Assembly: GCF_038967635.1 (NCBI RefSeq)
Contig: NZ_CP152413.1
Span: 5,336,001 to 5,400,000 of the forward strand
From: Bradyrhizobium sp. B124
Lineage (GTDB): Bacteria > Pseudomonadota > Alphaproteobacteria > Rhizobiales > Xanthobacteraceae
Length of the DNA: 64,000 nucleotides
Direction: 5' to 3'
In this document: in pieces, positions 52,209-61,036 of the stretch
Position numbering within the stretch: the stretch's first letter is position 1
Layout: every line of letters starts with the position of its first letter
The notes under the pieces: generated by a model
Told to the model about the DNA's origin: nothing
Database searches by the model: none
What the model saw: the letters and a program-made list of their open reading frames with translations, nothing else
Made by a program: the position numbers and the translations under genes

Positions 52209-53396
52209 TCAGGTCTCGACCAGGCCGGTCGACGAGCCGCTGGCCGAGGAATCCTTGCGGCCGTGCGGCAGCGCCAGATAGGATTCCGAGCTCATCTCGA
52301 TCAGGCGCGAGGACGTGCGCTTGAACTCCATCGCCTCGATGCCGTCGGTCGCAAGGTACAACGACACCGGATCGGCCTCAGCCGAGGCCATCAGCTTCAC
52401 GGCATTGTCATAGAGCGTGTCGATCAGCGAGATGAAGCGCTTGGCGGCGTTGCGCTCGGCGTAGTCCATCACCGGAATATGGTCGATCAGGATCGTGTGG
52501 TAGTCGTGCGCAAGCCTGAGGTAATCGGACGCGGCAAGCGGCTTCTCGCAGAGATCGGCGAAGCTGAAGCGCGCGACGCCATGCGACGAGCACGGCACAG
52601 TCAGCAAACGCTTTTTGATCTCGATAAGGCGCGCCTTGCACGGCGCGTTGCCGGTCATCTTGCGCCACGCCGCATTGAGCACATCGCGAGCCGCGTCATC
52701 CGCGGGCACCAGCCACATCTTCACGCCGACGAGCTTCTCGAGCCGGAAGTCGGTACGTGCATCGAGCCGCAGCACATCCATGTGGTCGGAAATCTGCGCG
52801 ATGAACGGCAGGAACAGCGCGCGATTGAGACCGCCCTTGTAGAGATCGTCAGGCGCGACGTTCGAGGTCGCGACCACGACGGTGCCGAGATCGAACAGCT
52901 TTGCGAACAGCCGCCCGAGGATCATCGCGTCGGCGATGTCGGTGACGTGGAATTCGTCGAAGCAGAGCAGCCACGCTTCGTCGAAGATCGCTTGCGCGGT
53001 GAGCGCGATCACGTCGCCGTCTGCGATCTCGCCACGCGCGATCTGCTGGCGGTAGCCGTAGATGCGCTCATGCGCCTCGGCCATGAATTCGTGGAAATGC
53101 GCACGGCGCTTGTGCTCGACCGGGCTCTGCTGGAAGAACAGGTCCATCAGCATGGTCTTGCCGCGGCCGACCTCGCCATGGACGTAGAGCCCGCGCGGCG
53201 GCTTGTCGTCCTTGTCGCCGCCGAACAGCCGTCCGAGCAGGCTTTGCTTGCGCTGCGGCTTGTAGCTCGCGAGCCGCTCCTCCAGCGCGCCGAACGCCTC
53301 GGCAGCTTGCGCCTGCGCCGGATCGGCCTCGATCGCGCCGGAGGCGACCAGGTCGTTGTAGTGCTCGAGAAAGGAACTCGGCGAGGTGGACAGCAT
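52209..53396 (-). CDS. zapE: cell division protein ZapE (AFG1-like ATPase)
   Basis: A 395-residue AAA-type ATPase. Walker A GEVGRGKTM is near residue 78 and Walker B LLCFDEFHV near 141, followed by TDIADAMILGRLF. ZapE binds FtsZ and acts in division under stress. The ATG at 53396 is used. A perfect 10-bp inverted repeat at 53455-53482 lies 59 nt upstream. Placement before mdh is the common alphaproteobacterial order. Confidence 0.93.
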   Translation of the reverse strand: MLSTSPSSFLEHYNDLVASGAIEADPAQAQAAEAFGALEERLASYKPQRKQSLLGRLFGGDKDDKPPRGLYVHGEVGRGKTMLMDLFFQQSPVEHKRRAHFHEFMAEAHERIYGYRQQIARGEIADGDVIALTAQAIFDEAWLLCFDEFHVTDIADAMILGRLFAKLFDLGTVVVATSNVAPDDLYKGGLNRALFLPFIAQISDHMDVLRLDARTDFRLEKLVGVKMWLVPADDAARDVLNAAWRKMTGNAPCKARLIEIKKRLLTVPCSSHGVARFSFADLCEKPLAASDYLRLAHDYHTILIDHIPVMDYAERNAAKRFISLIDTLYDNAVKLMASAEADPVSLYLATDGIEAMEFKRTSSRLIEMSSESYLALPHGRKDSSASGSSTGLVET

Positions 53397-53454
53397 GGGC
53401 CCACCTTACGGCCCTAGTGCGCGGAAAATTGCAAGCCGTGAATTGTGCCAATGG

Positions 53455-53482
53455 GGTATGCAAGCGCAAGCCCTTGCATACC
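53455..53482. promoter_or_regulatory. inverted repeat upstream of zapE
   Basis: GGTATGCAAG (53455-53464) and CTTGCATACC (53473-53482) are perfectly inverted with an 8-nt centre. It is 59 nt upstream of zapE and 55 nt after thpR. It may be an operator for zapE or a terminator-like hairpin for thpR, though no T-run follows. Confidence 0.4.
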
Positions 53483-53536
53483 ACGGCCGACCGCACCGGC
53501 CGCTGCCTGACACCTCAAGCCGCGATCTGCGATCCC

Positions 53537-54073
53537 TCACGCGCAGAGCGCGTAGGAATCCTCGACCACATAGGGGCCGCCGCCCGTCGACGCGCGCGAC
53601 GAGAACAGCACGAAGCGGTCCGCCATGAAGCTGCGGCTCGGGAAGTAGCCGCGCACCGACAGATAATCCGCGACGTCCTGGCTCGACGCGTCATGCAGAC
53701 GCGCGAGCGTGACATGGGGTGTGAATTTCCTGCCCTCGGGATCGAGCCCCATCCGCTGCATCATCCGCTCGAGCTCGGCCTGCAGTTCGATCAGCGGCCG
53801 ACTGGGCTCGACGGCGGCAACCACCGCGCGCGGCTTGCGTCCACCGAAGCTCGACAGGCCCTGCAGTTTGACCTCGAACGGTTTTCGGTTCACCCGAAAC
53901 AGCATCGTTGCGATCTCGTTGGCCCAGAGGCCATCGATATCGCCGATGAAGCGCAGCGTGACATGATAATTTTCGGGATCGATCCAGCGTGCGCCGGGAA
54001 GGCCGCCACGCAAATTGGAAAGTGTCTGGCCGATCTCGGCCGGAATTTCCAGTCCAGTGAAGAGACGCGGCAT
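53537..54073 (-). CDS. thpR: RNA 2',3'-cyclic phosphodiesterase (2H family)
   Basis: A 178-residue 2H phosphoesterase. The two catalytic HxTx motifs are HVTLRFIG near residue 37 and HVTLARL near 126. It opens 2',3'-cyclic phosphates at RNA ends and can ligate 2'-5' ends in reverse. It starts MPRLFTGLEIPAEIG, typical of the family. It lies upstream of zapE on the same strand. Confidence 0.93.
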   Translation of the reverse strand: MPRLFTGLEIPAEIGQTLSNLRGGLPGARWIDPENYHVTLRFIGDIDGLWANEIATMLFRVNRKPFEVKLQGLSSFGGRKPRAVVAAVEPSRPLIELQAELERMMQRMGLDPEGRKFTPHVTLARLHDASSQDVADYLSVRGYFPSRSFMADRFVLFSSRASTGGGPYVVEDSYALCA

Positions 54074-54239
54074 CGCATTAATCCTCGATGCTTGGCGCGG
54101 GTTTTGGGAGCCCGCCCCTGTAACAAGCCCGGCGACGAATCACCGATGCCTATTTGTACCCGAGATATGTGACTCTGCGAAGCACGACCCGTTAACAGCT
54201 CGTAAACCTACGGGCACAACTCGGCGCGCTGCCTGCATT

Positions 54240-54968
54240 TCAACTGCGTTGCCCTGATAATGCGCCGAGAAATGCCTCCACCGTGGGCAGCATATTCTTG
54301 ACGACGATGTCCACACCTTCCGCCGTCGGATGCATGCCGTCGGCCTGATTGAGCTTGGCATCGGCAGCCACGCCATCGAGGAAGAACGGATAGAGCGGCA
54401 CGCCAAGGGACTTCGAGAGATCCGGATAGATCGCGTTGAACTTCGCTGCATACTCACTGCCATAGTTCGGTGGCGCGAGCATGCCGCACAAGAGTACGGC
54501 GATCTTGCGCCCCTGCAACTTTGTGATGATGTCGGTGAGCGCGGCACGCGTGACCGCGGGATCGATGCCGCGCAGCGCATCGTTGGCGCCGAGCTCGATG
54601 ATCACGGCGTCAGTTCCGTTAGCCACCGACCAGTCGAGCCGCTCGCGACCCCCTGAGGCGGTGTCGCCGGATACCCCGGCATTGGTCATGCTGACCTTTA
54701 TCCCCTTGGTCTCCAAGGCTTTTTGCAGCCGGACCGGAAATGCCGCCGCAGCCGGAAGGCCGTACCCGGCGCTCAGGGAATCGCCCAGAACCACCATCTT
54801 GATCGGTTTCGCCGAACCTTGCGCCGGGGCATTCTCCGGTGCTGGCGTCTGCGCACTTGCCGCCGTCATCAAGCCCATAAGCAACACGAGTATGTGCACG
54901 AAGATTCTCAACCGGCTCTCGACCGCAGCAGCGGAAGTGCCATATGACCGAACCATGGACAGTCTCAT
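54240..54968 (-). CDS. arylesterase / TesA-like GDSL hydrolase
   Basis: A 242-residue secreted SGNH hydrolase. The signal peptide (about 18-42) ends in TAASAQ. SGNH blocks: GDSLSAGYG (Ser), a Gly in VSGDTASGG, GANDALRG (Asn), and DGMHPTAEG (Asp and His). It hydrolyses thioesters or aryl esters in the periplasm, like E. coli TesA. The ATG at 54968 is chosen because AGAGG lies 6-7 nt upstream; 54956 is an alternative. It is divergent from, and overlaps, the ABC ATPase gene at 54955, as in the tesA-ybbA arrangement. Confidence 0.92.
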   Translation of the reverse strand: MRLSMVRSYGTSAAAVESRLRIFVHILVLLMGLMTAASAQTPAPENAPAQGSAKPIKMVVLGDSLSAGYGLPAAAAFPVRLQKALETKGIKVSMTNAGVSGDTASGGRERLDWSVANGTDAVIIELGANDALRGIDPAVTRAALTDIITKLQGRKIAVLLCGMLAPPNYGSEYAAKFNAIYPDLSKSLGVPLYPFFLDGVAADAKLNQADGMHPTAEGVDIVVKNMLPTVEAFLGALSGQRS

Positions 54969-55674
54969 CGAATCCTCTTCACTGACCGACGTCGAGCCGG
55001 ACACCATTGCCGTCAGGAACGTCAATCTCTCGCTCGGCACCGGCGCGGCACGGGTCCATATCCTCAAAGATATCAGCCTTCGTGTGGCAGCGGGTGAGGC
55101 CATCGGCCTGATCGGCCCGTCGGGTTCGGGCAAGTCGACCTTGCTGATGGTGATGGCGGGGCTTGAACGTCCTGACAGCGGAGAAGTGGTCGTCAACGGC
55201 ACGTCGTTCAATGCCCTCGATGAAGATGCGCTGGCGCGCTTCCGCGGCCGCCAGGTCGGCATCGTGTTCCAGTCGTTCCATCTGATCCCGACCATGACGG
55301 CGCTGGAGAACGTCGCCGTGCCGCTCGAGCTCGCCGGTAATCCCGATGCCGCCGCGCGCGCCGCGCAGGAGCTGCAATCGGTCGGACTCGGCGAACGGCT
55401 GCATCACTACCCGACGCAGCTGTCCGGCGGCGAGCAGCAGCGCGTCGCGATCGCACGTGCGCTCGCGCCCGATCCCGCGATCCTGGTTGCCGACGAGCCG
55501 ACCGGAAATCTCGACGAGACGACAGGAAAGCAGATCATCGACCTGCTCTTCACCAAGCACACCGAGCGCGGCATGACGCTGGTGCTGGTGACGCACGACC
55601 TTTCGCTGGCACAGCGCTGCGATCGTGTGGTGCGGCTGCGCTCCGGCCGCATCGACGGACAATCCACGACATGA
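54955..55674 (+). CDS. ABC transporter ATP-binding protein (YbbA-like)
   Basis: A 239-residue ATPase of the LolD/MacB type. Walker A GPSGSGKSTLL is near 53-63, Q-loop in VFQSFHLIP, signature LSGGEQQRVAIARAL near 155, Walker B ILVADEPTGNLDE, and an H-loop in LVTHD. Its stop overlaps the permease ATG (ATGA, 55671), so the two form one transporter. The likely role is a mechanotransducing or lipid/ester export system like YbbAP with TesA; the substrate is unknown. The start is near the divergent esterase start and lacks a clear ribosome binding site. Confidence 0.93.
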   Translation: MDSLIESSSLTDVEPDTIAVRNVNLSLGTGAARVHILKDISLRVAAGEAIGLIGPSGSGKSTLLMVMAGLERPDSGEVVVNGTSFNALDEDALARFRGRQVGIVFQSFHLIPTMTALENVAVPLELAGNPDAAARAAQELQSVGLGERLHHYPTQLSGGEQQRVAIARALAPDPAILVADEPTGNLDETTGKQIIDLLFTKHTERGMTLVLVTHDLSLAQRCDRVVRLRSGRIDGQSTT

Positions 55675-58241
55675 GCATCGCGTCCGAAGTCGCGGTGCAG
55701 GGCCGCGCGTCGTGGCTTGCCTTCCGCTATGCGCTGCGCGAACTGCGCGGCGGCCTGCGCGGATTCTACGTGTTCATCGCCTGCATCGCGCTCGGCGTGA
55801 TGGCGATTGCCGGCGTTGGCTCGGTCGCCGCGAGCCTCGGCGACGGCCTGTCGCGCGAGGGCCGCACGCTGCTCGGCGGCGACGTCGCATTCTCGTTGAT
55901 CTCGCGCGAAGCCAAGCCCGAGGAGGTCGCGTATCTGCGCACCCGCGGCGAGGTTTCGGTGGCAGCCACGCTCCGCGCGATGGCCCGCAGCGGCGACGGC
56001 AAGCTGGCGCTGGTCGAGCTCAAGGCGGTCGACGGCAAATATCCGATGCTCGGCGAGCTGACGCTCGAGCCGAACATACCGGTTGCCGATCTGCTCGCCG
56101 AACGCGATGGCGTCTATGGCGCGGCCGCCGATTCAACGCTGTTGGCGCGGCTCGACCTGAAGCTCGGCGACCGCGTCAGCATCGGCAGCGCGACCTACCA
56201 GATCCGCAGCGTGGTGGCGGCCGAGCCCGACAAGCTTGCCGGCGGCGTCGGCCTCGGCCCGCGCTTCCTGATCAGTGAAGCCAGCCTGCGCGCTACTGAT
56301 CTCTTGCAGCCGGGCAGCCTGGTGCGCTGGATCTACCGGGTAAAGCTGCCTGACGGCGCCAACGACGATCGCGCCACCACCGCGTTGATCGACGGCGCAC
56401 GGGCTGCCGCACCGGAGGCCGGCTGGGAAGTCCGCAGCCGCAACAACGCCTCGCCGCAGCTTGAACGCACCATCAACCGCTTCACCCAGTTCCTGACCCT
56501 GGTCGGCCTCGCCGCACTGCTGGTCGGCGGCGTCGGCGTCGCCAACGCGGTGAAGAGCCATATCGACCGGCGCCGCGACGTCATCGCCTCGTTCAAGGCG
56601 CTCGGCGCCACCGGCCGCGACGTCTTCACGATCTACTGTACGCAGGTGGTGGTGCTGGCCGGGATCGGTTCGGTGATTGGGCTCGTGCTCGGCGCCGCGC
56701 TGCCGTTCGTCATCGTCGGCCTGTTCGGCAAGGTGCTGCCGCTGCCGGTGGTGCCGGCGCTGCATCCCGACGAACTCGCGCTCTCCTTCCTCTACGGCCA
56801 GCTCACCGCGCTGGCATTCGGACTGTGGCCGCTCGGCCGGGTCCACGACGTGCCGGTCGCCGCGCTGTTCCGCGAGACCGTCGCCAGCGAATGGCACCGC
56901 CCGCGCTGGAGCTATCTCGCGCTGATGACGGTGGTGGTCGCACTCCTGATCGGGGTTGCGATCGGGCTTGCCTATGACAAGCGAGTGGCCGCGGTGTTCG
57001 TCGCCTCGTCGATCTCGGTGTTCCTGCTGCTGCGCGGGATCGCCGAGATCCTGATGGCGGTGGCGCGGCGGCTGCCACGCAGCCGCATGACTATGCTGCG
57101 GCTGGCAATCGCCAACATCCACCGGCCGGGCGCGCTGACGCCGTCGGTCGTGCTGTCGCTGGGGCTCGGGCTCGCGGTGCTCGTCACCATCACCCAGATC
57201 GACGGCAATCTGCGCCGGCAATTCCTGGCCGCATTGCCGGAACGGGCGCCGTCGTTCTTTTTCATCGACATCCCCTCCACCGAAGCCGACCGCTTTGCCG
57301 CCTTCCTGGCGCAGATCGCCGCTGGTTCGACCGTCGAGGACGTGCCGATGCTGCGCGGCCGCATCGTCGCCGCGCGCGGCGTCAAGGCCGACCAGCTCAA
57401 GCCGTCGGTCGATTCGGAATGGGTGCTGCAAAGCGACCGCGGCCTGACCTACACCGGCGAAGTTCCCAAGGGTTCGAAGATCGTCGAGGGTGAATGGTGG
57501 GGACCGGACTACAGCGGACCTCCGCTGGTCTCGATGGAGAAGAAGATCGCCGACGGCCTGTCCTTGAAGATCGGCGACGAGATCGTGGTCAACGTGCTTG
57601 GCCGCGATGTTCCGGCCAAGATCGCCAATCTGCGCAACATCGACTGGCAGGGCCTCGGCATCAACTTCGTGCTGGTGTTCTCGCCGAATGCCTTCAAGGG
57701 CGCTCCGCACAGCCACGTCGCGACCCTGACGGAACCCCATGCCGGCACCACCGACGATGCGCGCATCATCAAGCAGGTCGCCGACGCGTTTCCGATGGTG
57801 ACCAGCGTCCGGGTCCGCGAGGCGCTTGAGACGGTCGGCACCGTCGTCAGCAATCTGGTGCTGGCGATCCGCGGCGCCAGCGCCGTGACGCTGATCTCGG
57901 CGATCCTGGTGCTGGGCGGCGCGCTCGCCGCCGGGCACCGCCACCGCGTCTATGACGCCGTGATCCTCAAGACGCTCGGCGCCACGCGGGTGCGATTGCT
58001 CGGCGCCTACGCGCTGGAGTATCTGATGATCGGTTTTGCAACCGCAATCTTCGGGGTGATCGCCGGTTCGGTCGCGGCCTGGCTGATCGTGACGCGGCTG
58101 ATGACGCTGAGTTTCATCTGGCAGGCCGGCAGCGCCGCGCTGGTCGTGGTCGCCGCGCTGGTCGTCACCGTCGGATTGGGGCTGGCCGGAACGCTGCTCG
58201 CGCTGAACCAGAAGCCGGCCTCGGTGTTGCGGAATTTGTGA
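55671..58241 (+). CDS. ABC transporter permease, FtsX-like (YbbP-like)
   Basis: An 856-residue inner-membrane permease. There is a first transmembrane helix near residues 28-48 (GFYVFIACIALGVMAIAGVG), a large periplasmic domain, then helices at about 275-300, 325-350 and 365-390. A second set follows near 420-460 and 485-505, and the second FtsX repeat has helices near 740-850. The end, NQKPASVLRNL, is typical. It has no ATPase domain and works with the overlapping ATP-binding gene. Full length for YbbP-type permeases. Confidence 0.93.
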   Translation: MSIASEVAVQGRASWLAFRYALRELRGGLRGFYVFIACIALGVMAIAGVGSVAASLGDGLSREGRTLLGGDVAFSLISREAKPEEVAYLRTRGEVSVAATLRAMARSGDGKLALVELKAVDGKYPMLGELTLEPNIPVADLLAERDGVYGAAADSTLLARLDLKLGDRVSIGSATYQIRSVVAAEPDKLAGGVGLGPRFLISEASLRATDLLQPGSLVRWIYRVKLPDGANDDRATTALIDGARAAAPEAGWEVRSRNNASPQLERTINRFTQFLTLVGLAALLVGGVGVANAVKSHIDRRRDVIASFKALGATGRDVFTIYCTQVVVLAGIGSVIGLVLGAALPFVIVGLFGKVLPLPVVPALHPDELALSFLYGQLTALAFGLWPLGRVHDVPVAALFRETVASEWHRPRWSYLALMTVVVALLIGVAIGLAYDKRVAAVFVASSISVFLLLRGIAEILMAVARRLPRSRMTMLRLAIANIHRPGALTPSVVLSLGLGLAVLVTITQIDGNLRRQFLAALPERAPSFFFIDIPSTEADRFAAFLAQIAAGSTVEDVPMLRGRIVAARGVKADQLKPSVDSEWVLQSDRGLTYTGEVPKGSKIVEGEWWGPDYSGPPLVSMEKKIADGLSLKIGDEIVVNVLGRDVPAKIANLRNIDWQGLGINFVLVFSPNAFKGAPHSHVATLTEPHAGTTDDARIIKQVADAFPMVTSVRVREALETVGTVVSNLVLAIRGASAVTLISAILVLGGALAAGHRHRVYDAVILKTLGATRVRLLGAYALEYLMIGFATAIFGVIAGSVAAWLIVTRLMTLSFIWQAGSAALVVVAALVVTVGLGLAGTLLALNQKPASVLRNL

Positions 58242-58475
58242 CAATTTGTAGCGGCGGCAGCGCCGTTTTGCCTATAAATGCTAGGCTAGAGCGACATTCG
58301 GCCGCGCGTGGAAGCTTGCGTCGGATGTGTTAATTTCCCACATACCACTCGGGTCGGATAGTCGGTTTGAATGACACGCAATTAATGTTCCGCAAACCGA
58401 GCCATCTGAGATAGATTTAGAACCGGCGCCGCAAATCCCTTGCGCTCCACCGGGACCAACCACGGGAATTCGACC

Positions 58476-59267
58476 ATGTCGGACCTAGACCGCAACTACG
58501 CTTCTCCTTTCGGCCGGGCCGCCGGGCGCATTGACGCTGCGGCCGTCGACGCCGGTCTGCGCGCCTACATGCTGCGCATCTACAACTACATGAGCATCGG
58601 CCTCGCCATCACAGGCTTGGCCGCGCTCGGTGTCTACATGGGTGCGGTGACCAGCGACCAGTCCGCCGCCGTTGCCAAGTTCGGCAACGCCTATCTGACG
58701 CAGTTCGGCTACGCGATGTTCGTGAGCCCGCTGAAGTGGCTGTTCATCCTCGCCCCTCTGGCGATGGTGTTCGTCATCTCGGCCGGCATCAACCGCCTGC
58801 AGCCTGCGACCGCCCAGCTGCTGTTCTGGGTGTTCTCGGCGCTGATGGGCCTGTCGCTGTCGTCGATCTTCCTGGTGTACACGCACACCTCGATCGTGCG
58901 CGTGTTCTTCATCACCGCGGCGACGTTCGGTGCGCTGAGCCTCTATGGCTACACCACCAAGCGTGACATGAGCGGCATGGGCTCGTTCCTGTTCATGGGC
59001 TTGATCGGCATCATCATCGCGAGCCTGGTCAACCTGTTCCTGGCGAGCTCGGCGCTGCAGTTCATCGTCTCGGTGGTCGGCGTGCTGGTGTTCGCGGGCC
59101 TCACCGCCTGGGATACCCAGCGGCTGAAGGACGACTACATCTACGGCTACGCCTCGCAGGGTGGTGTCATGGCAGAGCGTGCGGCGATCACTGGTGCGCT
59201 GTCGCTCTACCTGAACTTCATCAACCTGTTCACGCTGCTCCTGCAGCTGCTCGGCCAGCGCGACTAA
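58476..59267 (+). CDS. Bax inhibitor-1 family membrane protein
   Basis: A 263-residue BI-1/YccA-type protein with about seven transmembrane helices. Features include AYMLRIYNYMSIGLAITGL near 30-48, ATFGALSLYGYTTKRD, and GLTAWDTQRLKDDYIYGY with the acidic/Asp residues linked to calcium or proton flux in this family. It starts MSDLDRNYASPFG after GGGA; a TTG at 58440 is a poorer start. Role: likely a membrane stress or ion-leak protein, or a protease inhibitor as for YccA. A terminator follows. Confidence 0.93.
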   Translation: MSDLDRNYASPFGRAAGRIDAAAVDAGLRAYMLRIYNYMSIGLAITGLAALGVYMGAVTSDQSAAVAKFGNAYLTQFGYAMFVSPLKWLFILAPLAMVFVISAGINRLQPATAQLLFWVFSALMGLSLSSIFLVYTHTSIVRVFFITAATFGALSLYGYTTKRDMSGMGSFLFMGLIGIIIASLVNLFLASSALQFIVSVVGVLVFAGLTAWDTQRLKDDYIYGYASQGGVMAERAAITGALSLYLNFINLFTLLLQLLGQRD

Positions 59268-59297
59268 GCGCATCGAGCCAAGCGATCGATCCAATCC

Positions 59298-59330
59298 AAG
59301 CCCCGGCCTTGCGGCCGGGGCTTTTCTTTT
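59298..59330 (+). terminator. intrinsic terminator after the BI-1 gene
   Basis: AAGCCCCGGCC (59298-59308) and GGCCGGGGCTT (59313-59323) pair over 11 bp around a 4-nt loop, followed by TTCTTTT. It is a strong terminator. Confidence 0.9.
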
Positions 59331-59356
59331 GCGCGGGGCAAAATACTGTCGTGCCC

Positions 59357-59902
59357 ATGTCCAATTCCGCGGGATCCAATCCGGAAATCAGGCCGACCGC
59401 CGAGGCGGACCTGCCCTCGATCACCGCGATCTACGAGCACGCGGTGCGCTTCGGCACCGCGACCTTCGAGCTGATCCCGCCCGACCTTGCCGAAATGACC
59501 CGCCGCTACAGGGCGGTGGTCGATGGCGGCTTCCCCTATTTCGTCGCCGTGCTCGATGGCCGCGTCGCCGGCTATGCCTATGCCGGTCCCTACCGGCCGC
59601 GGCCGGCCTATCGCTTCACCGTCGAGAACTCGGTCTATCTGGACCCTGCGGTGCATCGCCGCGGCATCGGCCTCCGGCTGATGGAGCGCCTGATCGCCGA
59701 ATGCGACGCGCGCGGCTTCCGGCAGATGATCGCGGTGATCGGGGACTCGGCCAATGCCGGCTCGATCGGGCTGCACCGCCGCTGCGGATTTCAGATGATC
59801 GGGACGCACCCGAATGTCGGCCTGAAATTCGGCCGCTGGCTCGACACCGTGATGATGCAGCGCGCGCTCGGCGAAGGCGCGGCGACGGTGCCGGCGGATT
59901 AG
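59357..59902 (+). CDS. GNAT acetyltransferase, phosphinothricin acetyltransferase-like
   Basis: A 181-residue GNAT of the PAT/bar family. It has IRPTAEADLPSITAIYEHAV, TFELIPPDLAEM, AYRFTVENSVYLDP, the acetyl-CoA loop VHRRGIGLRLM near 110-120, and SIGLHRRCGF near 148. PAT-like enzymes acetylate phosphinothricin or methionine derivatives; many family members have other amine substrates. The ATG at 59357 is downstream of the BI-1 terminator; a start at 59309 would fall in the terminator loop. It is transcribed separately and followed by a repeat. Confidence 0.88.
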   Translation: MSNSAGSNPEIRPTAEADLPSITAIYEHAVRFGTATFELIPPDLAEMTRRYRAVVDGGFPYFVAVLDGRVAGYAYAGPYRPRPAYRFTVENSVYLDPAVHRRGIGLRLMERLIAECDARGFRQMIAVIGDSANAGSIGLHRRCGFQMIGTHPNVGLKFGRWLDTVMMQRALGEGAATVPAD

Positions 59903-59910
59903 GTGGGATA

Positions 59911-60000
59911 CGTAGCCCGGATGGAGCGCAGCGCAATCCGCGGCAAGTTCATCCGCGCTCTCGGCGGCCCCGGATTTCGCTGCGCTTTATCCGGGCTACG
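59911..60000. repeat. palindromic intergenic repeat, family D
   Basis: It begins CGTAGCCCGGATGGAGCGCA and ends GCGCTTTATCCGGGCTACG, inverted copies over about 20 bp with mismatches. It lies between the convergent GNAT and DUF2794 genes. It is a widespread GC-rich REP-type element; one copy is seen here. Confidence 0.85.
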
Positions 60001-60018
60001 GCAGTGAATTTGCCGCGC

Positions 60019-60390
60019 CTACACCAGCGATAGCTTGCGATCGATCACGAACAGCACCCGTTCGAGTTCGTGGCCGCGGCGCAGGATCAGACCGGTCGCC
60101 GAAATTACGCTGTACATGCCCTGCTTGCGCGCCAGCCGGGGATCCTTCTCGATCCGGTAGATCGGTATTTCGGATGCGCGCCGGAACACCGAGAACACAG
60201 CGCGGTCCTTCAGGAAGTCGATCGCATAATCGCGCCACTCGCCATCGGCGACCATGCGGCCGTAGAGATTGAGAATGCGATTGAGCTCAAGTCGATTGAA
60301 TGTCACGCGGTTGGGCTGAGGGGTCGCGGCGGCGGGACGCGCCGCGGCACGATTCCCACTCGGATCACTATCCTCCGAGATCAAACTCAT
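60019..60390 (-). CDS. DUF2794-domain protein
   Basis: A 123-residue protein of the alphaproteobacterial DUF2794 family; function unknown. The conserved part (about 35-123) has VTFNRLELNRILNLYGRMV, WRDYAIDFLKDRAVFSVFRR and the end RVLFVIDRKLSLV. There is no signal peptide. The ATG at 60390 is preceded by AGGAGG and is favoured over an in-frame upstream start at 60459. Neighbours give no function. Confidence 0.9.
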   Translation of the reverse strand: MSLISEDSDPSGNRAAARPAAATPQPNRVTFNRLELNRILNLYGRMVADGEWRDYAIDFLKDRAVFSVFRRASEIPIYRIEKDPRLARKQGMYSVISATGLILRRGHELERVLFVIDRKLSLV

Positions 60391-60639
60391 CGAGCGCCTC
60401 CTGTCATCCCGGTGACGATCGGGTTCCGAAGGCCGGTGCCCCCACTTCGGGATCGTCACGAGAGTGACATGATTGCGCTAAGCGACGGAGCCTGCAAGGG
60501 GCCATTCGCAATGCAACCAGCCCTTAACCAAGGCCAGGCGCGACCGATTGTCCGGAAAACCGAAGAGTCACGGGAACGTTAGAGGAATCATATTGCTGCC
60601 CCACTTCCGCCCATCGCCCGCCCCGCTGCCCTGCGAAAA

Positions 60640-60779
60640 GAAAATCCTGCGTTGGCCCGGTCCTTTCGGTTCCGGATTCCTCAGCCCCCAGCCCCCCGGG
60701 GCCGTCGGGATCGGGCCTGTTCGCAGGGGAATCAAATCCCAACACACTGGGCCAACGAAAGTTGGTCCTTTTTGTTTTT
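60640..60779 (+). ncRNA. candidate structured small RNA with competing terminator pairing
   Basis: CGTTGGCCC (60650-60658) can pair with GGGCCAACG (60749-60757), closing about 90 nt that contain further stems (GGCCCGGTCC with GGATCGGGCC). The same GGGCCAAC can instead pair with GTTGGTCC (60761-60768) as a terminator. No coding frame with family features lies here. The 5' end and promoter are not defined. It does not match 6S, SRP or tmRNA features that I know. Confidence 0.35.
60749..60779 (+). terminator. intrinsic terminator with GAAA loop
   Basis: GGGCCAAC (60749-60756), loop GAAA, GTTGGTCC (60761-60768), followed by TTTTTGTTTTT. It is well formed, with one GU pair, yet no plus-strand protein gene precedes it. 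Confidence 0.8.
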
Positions 60780-60934
60780 GGGGCCCTGCTCGATTACGCG
60801 CGATCAAGACGCGCAACGCCCCGGCGCTTCCCTCTCAGCAGATCACTGGATGCACGCTGCCGCCGCACGGAGCCGCACGACTACATGCGTGCGGCCAATG
60901 ACGCGACTAGCAGAAGCCAGCGCCGCCCAGCGTT

Positions 60935-61036
60935 AGAGCGTTTTCGAGTGAAGTGGACACCGGTTCGCGCGAAGAAAACGCGTCAAACAAGAATCTAGAG
61001 CTTCGGTTCTGATCAATCAGAACCGAAAGGCTCTAG
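60935..61036 (+). repeat. palindromic repeat family A, copy 2
   Basis: It begins AGAGCGTTTTCGAGTGAAGT and ends GGCTCTAG, like copy 1 at 15583-15686. Internal arms are GGTTCTGAT and ATCAGAACC in place of the CCGTTCCGATT arms of copy 1, so the stem changed by paired substitutions. Its final CTAG supplies the TAG stop of the DUF1223 gene on the minus strand. Confidence 0.9.

Larger units (their letters stand above)
60460..60934. other. intergenic region with no supported protein gene
   Basis: Several short frames on both strands read as low-complexity GC-rich sequence without family features. The clear structures are a candidate RNA with a terminator (60650-60779) and, just to the right, repeat family A copy 2. 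The rest shows nothing I can assign. Confidence 0.5.

Noticed and set aside
56133..58244. Long open frame antisense to the FtsX-like permease (703 codons)
   Set aside because: It is extremely rich in Gln, Arg, Asp and His with no domain; the permease on the plus strand is clear.
60460..60934. 6S RNA, SRP RNA or tmRNA in this spacer
   Set aside because: The conserved SRP core, the tmRNA T-arm end and a 6S-like central bubble with flanking stems were not found.
60548..60936. Short frames on both strands near 60.6-60.9 kb
   Set aside because: Composition is low-complexity and they overlap RNA-like stems; no homology recognised.
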